Assembly (NCBI RefSeq): GCF_021917145.1 | Contig: NW_025813698.1 | Span: forward strand, 410,501-474,500 | Origin: Hypomesus transpacificus | Lineage: Eukaryota; Chordata; Actinopteri; Osmeriformes; Osmeridae | Direction: 5' to 3' | Length of the DNA stretch: 64,000 nucleotides | Part shown: piece after piece, positions 1-40,882 of the stretch | Position numbering within the stretch: position 1 is the stretch's first letter | Layout: every line of letters begins with the position of its first letter | Notes under the pieces: generated by a model | Seen by the model: only the letters and a program-made list of their open reading frames with translations | Told to the model about the DNA's origin: nothing | Database searches by the model: none | Position numbers and translations under genes: made by a program

Positions 1-23490
<23,490 letters not shown>

Positions 23491-23529
23491 CGTTTCACGA
23501 CTCCTGCCTAAGGGATCCCAGTTAACTTC

Positions 23530-25528
23530 AGTTGTCACGGCGCGGCACGAGTAATAATATCAGGGTCGATTCTGCTGTCATTCATTGTACGCTTGGAACT
23601 AAAATTAACTGTCAACAAGCTATCGTTTGACTCTAACTTTAGCATTTCCCTGCTAACTAACAACACCGCATGTCGGGAAAGCATTCCGTTCGGTTAGGGA
23701 TTTGTAAACCCGAGCGCTTGTCGGGATTCAGGTATCTTCATCTCAAGAAGCATAGGCGAACAACTAGCGCAGAACCAGCGCTGAGTGACTGAGGCGTTGG
23801 AATGGTCACCACTCCCATGTGATTACCGGGGGTGAGGAAATAGAGGGTGTCGATTATGTCTATCATACTGCACGGGTTAATTCTTAATTACTGGCAGCAA
23901 AAATATAAAATAACAAAGATGAATGCTTGAACATAAAGCAAGTTTTAAAAAGCAATAAGGCTACTTTGGTTTCAAAGTATTTGTCTGAAATTAATTTCAG
24001 ACAGATGAGATGCTCACTTGACAGACAGACAGATACAATAGATATAAATGGATAGATAGATGGTGTGTGAGTGTGTGCCAGGATGATAATTTGACCTCGA
24101 GGCCTTGATAGGTCCAAAAAAACATTTACTGCAAGGACTCAGCAGACTTGATCATGTGTAGCCTAAATAGTTAATATTAAAGAACTACCCCCCATGATTT
24201 AGCCTACCTACTCAGCTCTCTGACTCTGAGCATGGTTGCATTAGGATTTCAAATTATATTGCCAGTTTTTTTACGCATACATATTCAACACATAAATACA
24301 AAAAAAAGGGGTTTCCCTGGTCATGCTTTGGTGGAGTTTTGTGTAACTAGGTGTAACTGAACAGCAGAGAAGAACAGGCTCCTCAGTTACCATGGAGACG
24401 AGGACTTACCTTCGCCTCTCTCTTGTCTGGTGCAGTCTTTTGTGCATCTGTGTCATCTCGGATGCACATTTGGTCACGCAAAATGTAGGCTACTCCACAT
24501 CAAACTGTCAGTTATGTTATGATAAGTGTTCATCCTTTGCTATGCATCCTAAGAATAAGCATTTTTAAGTTCAAAAACGCCATACTCTGTTAGGCAACCT
24601 TGAACCAGTGTAATAAGCAAACCCACATTTTCCAGTGTCTCATTATAGCCATGATGCGCTTCTTTGACGCCAGACTGACGCCACCTGTTGGAAAACTGAA
24701 CATTCTACACAGTTGGAATTCGTCTACAGAAAGTAGTTCAGTCAGAACGTTTGAATAGACAAAGATAACCTGTGCAGAGCAATGTAAATAGGAAAAAGAA
24801 AAATACTCAGGATCTTAGTCATTTCAGAGAAATGGGAAATGGAATCACAATTTGAGGATGTAGGGCAGGAGGAGGTTGTAATCCTTTAGCCCAAGTTCTC
24901 TTTCTCTAAAACCAATGCTTAATGTTGACATTTAGACATCATTTAACATATCTTAAAATGTCACAGTTTTTCTGTTTTGAAGTACACTTTCAAATCACAA
25001 AAATCCTAATTTACAAATGTACATACATTGTACGTATGTATGTACAATGTATGTTCTTTTTATATCAAAATCAAATTGGTTAATATAATAATCCTACTCT
25101 CAAATCTTCTTTGCTGGTTACGTTTTCAGTATTTTAAGGTGTTTACAGCAGAACGAGAGGCAACAAGGTCAAAAGTTCCGTTGGCCATTGATTTTCTCAA
25201 AAGATGCAATTCGAACAACAACAACATTTCTCTGAGCTCAGCATTGTGCAGTCCCCTCCCCAGTTGTGGTCTGAGGTTGTGAGTCAGTTTGCAATGCTCC
25301 TGTTACCTGACAGAGAACGTGAAACGCGTTGACATTTCTTACCCGGCTGTCAACTTTACAAGAAAGGCAAGTGAAACTCACTTTACCCAGTACTCATGGA
25401 GTTGATGATGTCAATGTGTAAAGGCAGAGTCTGATTGTCGTGAGCCTGTCTACTTGGTGTCTTCCTGTCTTCGACGGCACTCATGACCACCTATCTGGAT
25501 ACTTTTTACTTACATTTATTCTTTCACC
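23530..25528. other. Divergent intergenic region between mast3 and il12rb1
   Basis: About 2 kb between the most upstream mast3 start codon (minus) and the il12rb1 start codon (plus). It must hold the far mast3 promoter and the il12rb1 promoter. No TATA box is evident. Two GTGAAAC elements at about 25318 and 25371 resemble half-sites for interferon-regulatory factors; this is weak evidence. No coding sequence is supported. Confidence 0.5.
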
Positions 25529-31012
<5,484 letters not shown>

Positions 31013-31590
31013 TGTGCCCACAGAAGGACTTCACTGTGGTCACATGCTCATTCCTCCAGAGTGTTCACTTTGGTTTGAGGTATTACATTACAGAATTTAC
31101 ACAAACGTCATGCATGTAACTTTTAACCTAATTCTAGGATATAGAAAAATTGTACTTCACAACTTCACAGTAAAGTATGCATATAAATGCTTCACCTATC
31201 TGTGGGAATCTGTAACATGTAATATGTAGTCAACTGCAGAAAAGGTTTTTGTGCTTGAGTGTTCATACAGAACACCAATAGACAGTGTCAAGTCAGAAAT
31301 AAGAGGAGTGAAACTGATGAGTGAAACTGAGGTGTGTGCACAGCAGGAGACAGGAAATGGCAACAAAGACCTAAAAAGTCATACAAGCTTGTTTCTTTTT
31401 TTTACACAGTATTGCTTACTCATACAGATAGAACATTTTATGTATTTCATGTTGTCCTACTTTGAAGAAATAGGCTGCTTAAGTAATATGCAAATGTAAC
31501 AACAGGGTTTTGGGCTTTCATGGCCTTTTTCTTTCAAACTTTTTAAATGTTGATTATTTGAATTAAGGTTACTTTCAATTTGAATAAACA
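31013..31590 (+). other. il12rb1 3' UTR with poly(A) signal
   Basis: Downstream of the TAG at 31010-31012 there is no further coding sequence. An AATAAA hexamer at 31583-31588 is the likely polyadenylation signal, giving a 3' UTR of about 600 nt. Confidence 0.65.
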
Positions 31591-31599
31591 CATTTTTTA

Positions 31600-33216
31600 T
31601 AGAAAGTCCCCACATAAGGTGACACCTCAGCTCACAGCAAGGAGATCATGTGTTGGGTTTCCTCTGCAAAATAATTCCAACAGACAAACATAAAGAACAG
31701 ATCGGTCTCCTGGCCAGGACCTGGGTGAGCACTTGAACGTGGGCCTCGGACATCGTTAATATGGCTGCCCTCTGAGGAAAGATAACAGTTCGGGAAAAAA
31801 GCAAGGGAAATACTTTTTTCAGTGTACACAGAGTGTTCAGTTTCTTCTTTTGTTTATCTGCACACAAAACAAGATATGATCACACTTCCGCACCACAGAT
31901 TGGGAGCTTGATAATACCACATTGTGAGGTAAAATTCAGATCAATATTTACATGTATTCATTTAGCAGACTTACAGTAAGTACAGGGACATTTCCCTTGA
32001 GACAAGTAGGGTGAAGTGCCTTGCCCAAGGACACAACGTAATTTTGCACAGCCAAGAATCGAACCGGCAACCTTCTGATTCCGAGCCCGATTCCCTAACC
32101 GCTCAGCCCCAATATTGTCAAATCCTTTAGATTACAATGATTCCCATTCACCATGCAGTCAGACTACAAAGCTAAAGAATAGGACTTAGTAAATGTTATG
32201 ACCTAAATGACAGCAAAATAATCTTTCTGGCAAAAAGTGAAACACGAGGATTAAGGGCCGCTGCTGTGGATTAAATAATTGTTACATAACAATTGCATCA
32301 TAATGGCCACACTTGGATACAAACGCGGATACAAACATTGACAGTTTGTGTCAATCTGGTAGTCTAAAGTCACCTCCCATGTGATCAGTGTGCACCATCA
32401 ATTCCAGATGAGCAGACACGATTGGGTTGAACTTGGAACACCAAAAACCATCTGGATAAAACAACTGGTGAGGCAAAAGGCCCCTGCAAATGTTATCTAA
32501 ACAAGTTATACTGTCAACCGAAGTTTAACCGGACTAGTCACCTGATTTGTGTTTTACACAAGGGAGATGATTTGTCTGGCATCCAGATTTTTGTTGTGTG
32601 CGTGTTTTCAAAAGGGCCTACAAAAATGCAGTTTCATTGCCACTCGCTCTCGGACCAGGTGGGAAACTAAGGATGAGCAGAGGTGAGAGATGCTGGAAAG
32701 CTACCGCTATCATCTTAACATTGGGTCATTATGGGCCATCAAAATGGTCCTTTGACATACTAATCACGTGTTCAGCTTCAAGGTAATCCATGCATGTGTA
32801 TTGGTATAATGTTATATTGCCAAACACTCACATGTGGGTCTCAGTGTTTTGTGTCATTCGTGGTGTATTTACACAGCATGTCCTTCCAAATGTGTTTTAT
32901 TGCCATCTGTATGATAGTGTCGCTACTACGATCTACCACTGTTTTACAACTCAAGAGTCCAGCCTAGTGGTGAAAAGCATGTAGCGAGTCAAACGTGTTT
33001 ACGTACAGGGTCACCCTTTCACACGACGGCGTCACATCTGGTGCGTGCAGAAGTCATTTTGGGAATGCGGTATCAGGAAAAAGCAGCGGTATTCACTTAT
33101 AGCTTTGTAATCGACAGGCTTAATGCGTTTATATAGTCATGAATGGGGCAATTATGCCTTCGACCTTAAGGTGATACACTTAAAAATGCCCTATGTGTAT
33201 CGCACTGTGTTAGAAG
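31600..33216. other. Intergenic region between il12rb1 and klhl26
   Basis: Contains SINE copy 4 and otherwise no recognisable gene. Its right end is the klhl26 promoter region. No TATA box is obvious near the start codon, whose context is AAGATGGCGG. Confidence 0.6.
31945..32108 (-). repeat. tRNA-derived SINE, copy 4
   Basis: Minus-strand copy between il12rb1 and klhl26. The reverse complement shows GCTGAGCGGTTAGGGAATC and GGTTCGATTCTTGG, with the tail on the low-coordinate side (CATTTAGCAGACTTACAGTA, partly deleted). Confidence 0.85.
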
Positions 33217-36200
33217 ATGGCGGAGTCGGATGGTGGGGATGTCGCCTCGAATCGTCCGCAGAACAGGTGAGGATATCTCGGGTGATGCGAATCGAATAGA
33301 CAAGCAAGTTCTTGGTTAACAAGTCAATGTTATAGGCTTCACGTGTATTTATTTTTTGAGTTAATCACAGCCTGCGGACATAGTTTACTTGCAGTGAGTG
33401 TGATCATTAATTTTCAGTAGCATTAGAATTCGCCTTCGGATACAGTTCAAAACGATTTCAAGGATATGACATGTAATGCCACATTGTATAGGCCCACTAT
33501 AAGTATACATCTTCCAATACTAGTTCACAAATGGTCGTTTCTGTTATCGTCACAGTTACCTGTTCATCGTTAGGTAGGTTTACATTTCTCGCTGGCTATA
33601 GTTGCCCGAGTGGCCTGGACTGTCGGAGGTGAGACCCTGGGAACTTAGGCAGATGCAACGCAACACTTTGTACAGCCTTGGACATTGTCCCCATTGCCTG
33701 CGACCAATGGCTGCGTGTTAAGTCTACGTAATACATTTGCTAACCAGTAATTATTAAATTTACAAAAGTCAATAAACTTCACATCAAACAGCCTAAACTT
33801 TAACAAACAAGATGAGTCTTGCTTATAATAATAATAATTATAACATATATTTTCTTTTCTTCAGATGTTTGACTTAAACAAAACTGCAGTCACCTTAGAT
33901 CTATTAACAAGGTCAGGTGTTCACTTAGAAAAATGGAAACAGAGTGCAGTGGTAAAGAATTAGGCTCATATCTCTTCGTCCCCATGGATTACCCTAAGAT
34001 AGTTGTGTGCTGAATACAAAGGGCATTTCTTTCCACGAGACAGATGAATAATTCAAGAGAAAAGAGAGTTGAGAGGAAAGCTGTGATGCAGCTGACGGGA
34101 AAGGACTGGATAAAGAGCACACTATTTTCAGAGATGACTCTTAAGCTATCTCATATTGGTAAAATAAAACCTGTTTGTACTCTGAAAGTGATAGCTGTTT
34201 CCTCTTACAGTATGGCTAACAAGAATGGCACACTGCGTTGCACATTCTCAGCCCCGAGCCATAGTGCTACTTTGCTGCAGGGTTTGTCCGTCTTGCGGGA
34301 CCAAGGGCAGCTTCTGGACGTAGTGTTGGCTATCAACGAGGAGCGTTTCCAAGTCCACAAGGCAGTGCTGGCATCCTGCAGTGACTACTTCAGGTGGGTT
34401 GGCCAAAGGACACTCCCGTAATGCTCAAAATAGTTTTGTTTTGGTTCAATATTCCAAGCTAGCATTTTTCTGAATGTTAAGATGCACTGATATAACAGAC
34501 TGGGACTTAAAATGACAGTTGAAACATTTAAGTGGTAAAGTAGCAAGTGCTTGATTAGTGTAGGAATGTTGATTTCACAAGGTTAAAGGAGTTTGACAGT
34601 GTTACAGTATATGCAAGTATGCTGTTGCAGTGTACAAAAGACTAATTCCATGAAGGTATAACAGAAGTGTGATTATTATGTGTGCAAAGATGTGCGTGAA
34701 AGTTAGCTTATGTGTTGAATCTTTTATATTGCTCTGAACTTTTACTATATATATTTATATAGGTTACACGTTTAACTGTTTCCTGAACCGTTTTCTTCAA
34801 TATGTTTTTCAGAGCTATGTTCACAGGAGGTATGAGGGAGTCAAACCAGGACACCATTGAGCTGAAAGGCTTGTCAGCTCGAGGGCTGAAACACATAATT
34901 GATTTTGCTTACAGTGCAGAGGTCATTTTAGATCTGGACTGCATTCAGGATGTTCTAGGGGCAGCGGTTTTCCTCCAGATGGTCCCAGTAGTGGAGCTCT
35001 GTGAGGAGTTTCTCAAGTCAGCCATGAGTGTGGAAACCTGCTTGAACATTGGCCAAATGGCCACTACCTTCAACCTCTCCTCTCTCAAGGAGTCTGTGGA
35101 CACCTTCACATTCCGGCACTTTCTACAGATCGCAGAGGAGGACGACTTCCTCCACATCCCAATGGAGCGCCTGGTTTTCTTCCTGCAGAGCAACAAGCTG
35201 AAGAACTGTGGCGAGATCGACCTTTTCCACGCCGCCATCCGTTGGCTGCAGCACGACGACGCCCGTCGAGCCAAAGCCAATCAGGTGCTCTGCCATGTGC
35301 GCTTCCCCCTCATGCGCTCCTCAGAGCTGGTGGACAGCGTCCAGACAGTAGACATCATGGTGGAGGATGTGCTATGCAGACAGTATCTCCTGGAGGCCTT
35401 CAACTATCAGATCCTCCCCTTCCGTCAGCATGAGATGCAGTCTGCACGAACCCTGATCCGCTCCGACGTCATGTCGCTGATCACCTTCGGAGGCACGCCC
35501 TACACGGACAACGACCGCACTGTGAGCAGCAAGGTGTACTACCTACCAGAAATCTCCTCCCGACAGTTCAAAGAGTTGGCAGAAATGGAGACGGGATGCA
35601 GCCATGCTTGCGTCTCGGTGCTTGACAACTTTGTCTACGTGGTCGGCGGTCAGCACTTGCAGTACCGTAGCGGGGAAGGTGCGGTGGACATCTGCTTCCG
35701 CTATGACCCGCACCTCAGCCAATGGCTGCGCATCCAGCCCATGCAAGAGGGACGGATCCAGTTCCAGCTCAATATGCTGCAGGGACGACTCTACGCCACT
35801 GGGGGGCGCAATCGATCCGGCAGCCTGTCTTCCGTCGAATGCTACTGCCCCAAGAAGAACGAGTGGACTTACGTAGAGCCACTGAAACGCAGAATTTGGG
35901 GCCATGCTGGAACTTCCTGTGGAGAGAGGCTCTACATCTCAGGGGGCTATGGTGTGTCGGTGGATGATAAGAAAACATTGCATTGTTACGACCCCGCGAC
36001 CGACCAGTGGGACTTCAGAACCCCCATGAACGAGCCGAGAGTGCTCCACGCCATGATAAGCGCCAAAGACCGCGTTTATGCCTTGGGGGGTCGCATGGAT
36101 CACGTTGACCGCTGCTTCGATGTACTGGCAGTTGAGTATTACATTCCAGAGAATGATCAGTGGACTACAGTTAGCCCCATGCGCGCAGGGCAATCAGAAG

Positions 36201-36394
36201 CAGGCTGCTGCTTACTGGATAAAAAAATCTACATTGTGGGAGGGTACAACTGGCACCTGAACAATGTGACAAGCATTGTGCAGGTTTACAACACAGAGAC
36301 CGATGAGTGGGAGAGGGATCTGCATTTCCCAGAGTCCTTTGCGGGGACTGCGTGTACACCAATAATACTACGACAAACCACCACCCAACGTTAA
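33217..36394 (+). CDS. klhl26: Kelch-like protein 26
   Basis: BTB-BACK-kelch protein, likely a substrate adaptor for cullin-3 ubiquitin ligase by family; specific substrates are not evident. Exons 33217-33266, 34211-34393 and 34813-36394 join in phase 2/phase 2 to give 604 aa (human about 615). The first exon encodes MAESDGGDVASNRPQN. The BTB domain runs roughly residues 40-150 (LLDVVLAINEERFQVHKAVL, SCSDYFRAMFTGGMRES) and is split by the second intron. The BACK region follows (NIGQMATTF, FTFRHFLQIAEE). Six kelch-type repeats fill residues about 290-590, with DNFVYVVGGQ, GRLYATGGRN, LYISGGYGVS, RVYALGGRMD and KIYIVGGYNW. The last exon codes most of the protein without interruption, the usual layout for this gene. 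Confidence 0.97.
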
Positions 36395-38133
36395 TCCTCA
36401 AGCACTTGGACCATGACTGGATATTGTGCATTCCTAGTGCTTACTGATCCGTTGTTCAATAGAAATGTGGAACTCTACATATACTATTGTAATCTCTGTG
36501 GTAATCCTGATTTGATGTGTGTGTGTTTGAAAGAATGACTGCAAATAGGAAGTATGTTATTTTGCTATATACACATTCTGTTTTCATTTCCTTTAGTTTG
36601 TGGTCCATGTACAATGTTATCATGAGCTGTTTTTAAGACCAGGACTTATATAAATATGAATGTAGCCTTTAAACTGAGGTTGAGGTATAGTCAATCCTTA
36701 AAGATTGAAGTGAGAAGGAGAGAGTGAAATATCAAAGGTTTTTGAGTTTCAGTGAGCCATTAAGTACAAAGTTGTTTTCCATGGTGAAAAATAATTTATG
36801 ACCACAATGATTGTATAGGACCTGGAGCATCTGGTTGCATGCTTGTTTTTTTTCTCCGTGTTTTGAAATGTTGTATTTTATGCTTTTACTCCATGAATGT
36901 CTCAATACTAACCTGTCTGTCAACTTATATATGCGTAACTCAGTGGAGGCCAACAACTGTTAATTTAAAATTTAAAATGCACTTTTGCTAGACAGTTTAA
37001 AAAGAGAAGGGGGATTGTGGAACAGAAACATCCAAATCAGCATTTTTGCAACATAACACAAGTTTTCCATTGATATAATTGTAATAAATACGTTCATGGA
37101 TTTACATACACAGAAATACAACATTTGATTTGTCATTGAGCTTTCTGTTCTTTTTACTTCACATTGAAACGTAATAGAATATTCAACCTTGGTGGCCATT
37201 GAAAATACAATTTATCTCCCATGGCAGCTAAATCCCTCCACTAATCATCCTTCAACCCGAGCAATTATTGTCCCTTACTTAAACACAAATTTTGCTTAGT
37301 CAAAGACCGTGGAAACCATTTGGGTGACGGTTTGGGTTGTTCTTGTCTTTCTTGTACATGTAGCTCAACTGGAAATGTGTTTGGATCGCAAGTTTTAGAA
37401 AGTATGTTTTTTGTATCATAAATTTGGAGGCTGAAAAGGTAAGACATGTAAGAGGAGTGTGGGAGAGAAGGGAAATCAACTCTTATTTAAGTTCCTTTTC
37501 CCCCACTAGAACGATAAGTGAATGTTTTCACAAATGTATCTCTCAGTACAGTGAGACATTAAAATATACTTGAGGTTACTATTTTACAGTACAAATCCAA
37601 GCTAAGAATACAGGTTTTGATTTTAAGTACACGACAATTAACTGACTACCTACATGTGCACCTGTTGAACAAATGTCACCTGTTTGCCTTAGTGTAAGTG
37701 TTTTTGTGAAATGTTGTCTTTCCAAATCAGAAGCACAATGTCAATTGATAATGTGGGGCATTATCAATTGAATCCACTGTCATCAAATGGGGAATGTAGA
37801 CTTTTGTGTACCTGTATGTCTAACTTGAATTAAAGGTGTAATGTGAATCGAAAATAATGTGTAGACTGCCGTCTCAGTTGTAATATATATGGGACTGATG
37901 TACAGCTTGTATATTATAAGGGGAAATACAAAAATGTACAATTACTGCGGTAGCTCGTCCAGAGGATGAAGTGCATTGCGATTGATGCTTGATTTATGTA
38001 AACTATCCCTGCACACCATGTTTGTTAATGACTATGTCCTTTCCTTGGGTAAAATTATCAAGGTGCGTAATGACGGCAAACGAAAGCACCTCCAGCGTAG
38101 TGCGTAGAGTTCTATTGAGGAGGAGAGTGAAAG
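36395..38133 (+). other. klhl26 3' UTR and crtc1 upstream region
   Basis: AT-rich sequence after the klhl26 stop, with an AATAAA at 37083-37088 as the first plausible poly(A) signal. The last few hundred bases before 38134 would hold the crtc1 promoter and 5' UTR. No further coding region is supported. Confidence 0.55.
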
Positions 38134-40847
38134 ATGGCGTCCTCAAACAATCCCCGCAAATTTAGCGAGAAAATCGCTCTGCATAATCAAAAACAAGCAG
38201 AAGAAACTGCAGCTTTTGAAGAGGTGATGAAAGACCTAAACATTACCAGAGCTGCGCGGGTAAGTTTATCATACATGTAGATTTTGTATATGCTGGTTCG
38301 CGTAGCCTGGCTATCTGAGCTCCAGCTTCACGCGCTAGCTGCAGCAGCTGCAGCATGTTTAACGAGTTGTTTTTAGCCAGCTGTCAGAAAACCAAAATGT
38401 AGCTAACTAACTAATTGAATTAACCCAATTGGAATTGTTGACTACCGTTATACACTACTATTATGACCCAAAATGCCAGCTAGCCAGTCCTTAACAATAT
38501 TGTCAAGCCAATTTGAGGATGTGCTCCGCCGTATTGTCTTTTGTTTTGTTGACATTTCTGGGCTAGACTATCTAGCACCAGTAGGAGGCTAGATCTCAGC
38601 ATGAGACTTGAATGATATTAATTTACATCATATGCCTGGATTGACATGGTGGATAGTGTTATATATCTGCCTAACAGCTGAAGCAAATCTGCGGGACGTT
38701 AGCTGTCAAACACAGAAGCCAAAGACATGTAGCTAACCAGCGATGTACTGTAGCGAATAATAAAATCCGTGTCTAGACTGGTCTGTGCATTTGTGGGCAT
38801 TATTGCGGAGCATAATATTAATCGGAAAATGTACTGTTGTCTATGTTGGTAGGTCATCTAGCTAACAATGAAAACGATGAAGCTGCGATGTTTCACAAGG
38901 CTACTAGCAGCTCATTCACAATTGTATTTATCAGACTTCTAGTAGTAAATGAGTCATGCAGAAAATGGAGCAACTTTCCCCTAGATTAACAGATGGGCGC
39001 ATAGCTAAACTAGTGAGGTTGTTGTACCAATAACAAGGTACCTAGCTGGTAATGTTCACCTTTCAATTTTATATTTTTGCCAAATTACCATGTATATCCA
39101 TTCATCCATTTAATCACGAATTTGTTGAATGCATCATTCATGCAAATGCAATCCATTATTTAAACATAAGGAATATTATGTGGCCTATATCATATAGAGA
39201 TTCTCACATGACTAAATGGTTTTAGGCCGCACTTCAAAAAAGTATTTAATGTTGAACCCATAACTCAAAATCGCAATACAGATTCATTACTTTAGTCAGC
39301 TCAACAGTACTCATTCATATTAGCGATTTATAGATACAAGATAATTACCTGGATTCTACAGATGCCCACATTTTCTCTTAATTTTTCAGCTGTTACTTAC
39401 TATAAACATTAAATACACCAATGTGTCAGTTATTTACTCTAATTTTTCATGTATCAGTTTAATTGTTTATTCATTCTTTCATGCAATTTTACTTTGCACA
39501 GTTGCAGTTACAGAAGACCCAGTATTTGCAACTAGGGCAGAATCGTGGACAGTACTATGGAGGCTCACTGCCCAATGTCAATCAGATTGGAAATAGCAAC
39601 AATGACATGCCTTTTCAGGTGAGCCCACAGCCTCTCTATCAGTTGGTACATTGTGGTTCTGATATTCACCATTGACAACTAGACATTCTGTAGCAATGCT
39701 TCAGTTACTAGCAAAACGTATACCAACACACTGTAACTAAAGGAAGACCATTTAAAAACTCAATTTCAAAAATCCCAAATACAAGTATGTCATTGCTTAT
39801 CATGGCTTTCCATTTTTGAAATACATTTGCCAGCATCAATACGTAGGCCCATAGCTTGACCCATTCGACATAAGAAGATGTGCACCATTTATATCAATGC
39901 TTTTTGATTTTACTTGTATTTTGATACAAAATTGAAAATAAACCAGTTTTCACACATTATTGGTTTGGTGTGTCCTCTCCAGAATTCTGTGTTGGACACC
40001 AGTCGAACAACTAGGCATCACGGTCTAGTGGACCGTGTTTACCGTGACCGGAACCGCATCGCTTCACCCCACCGCCGGCCAATCTCTGTTGACAAACATG
40101 GCCGCCAGATATCCTTCTTCTGCTTCATTTGAGAATATTTGTCAAGCGTTTAAACATGGGGAAAAAAAAAAAAATTCTTGCACAACGATTGACTATTGGT
40201 TGTTGGATGTACTGTATTCAAATTGATAGAAAATGTAGCCCACATGTTTGCTTTTGGTATTCTTTTATACAAATATGGTAGTAGTTTGCATTTTTACTAC
40301 CCTCCTTAACAGAGCTTCACATCGACAGCTGCCCCTATGGCTCTGTGTATCTCTCCCCTCCACCTGACACCAGCTGGAGGAGGTGAGTCCTCCCTGAAAC
40401 ATTAGAGAGGGGATCAATGTGCTGCTGAAGCAATCACCTATTTGACCACTGTCACTTTTTTGAAGGCAAACTATGTCTCAAATTCATTTGATCCGTTGCA
40501 TTTTCTGTCTAGTAGTAGTAATTCTAGTTGTAATTTATATCTACCTGATACAGTACATAGGTAGCAGATACATACTTATTGTTGCACAGTTTTTCTGTTC
40601 TGTTCTATTAGACATCAAACACTATTATATGGATGAAAATAAATCTGTTAAACAAAACAGTAACTATAAACATTCTCCAACAATCCTCTATTTGTTCAGT
40701 TTGCTACATTGTGGTGAGCTGATGTGAAAATCAGCAAATTCACATTGACTGAGCACTTTCATTTTAGGTGTGTTCAATTTGCTATCACTTCACCTGCAAA
40801 TTCCATTATAGATACTTACTGTTCTGAGCACAACTGATGTACTTGGC

Positions 40848-40882
<35 letters not shown>

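Noticed and set aside
34044..34210. Alternative klhl26 N-terminus (MNNSREKRVERK...)
   Set aside because: The frame runs through the intron before acceptor TCTTACAG at 34210. The 33217 exon gives a MAES-type start in phase as in other vertebrates.
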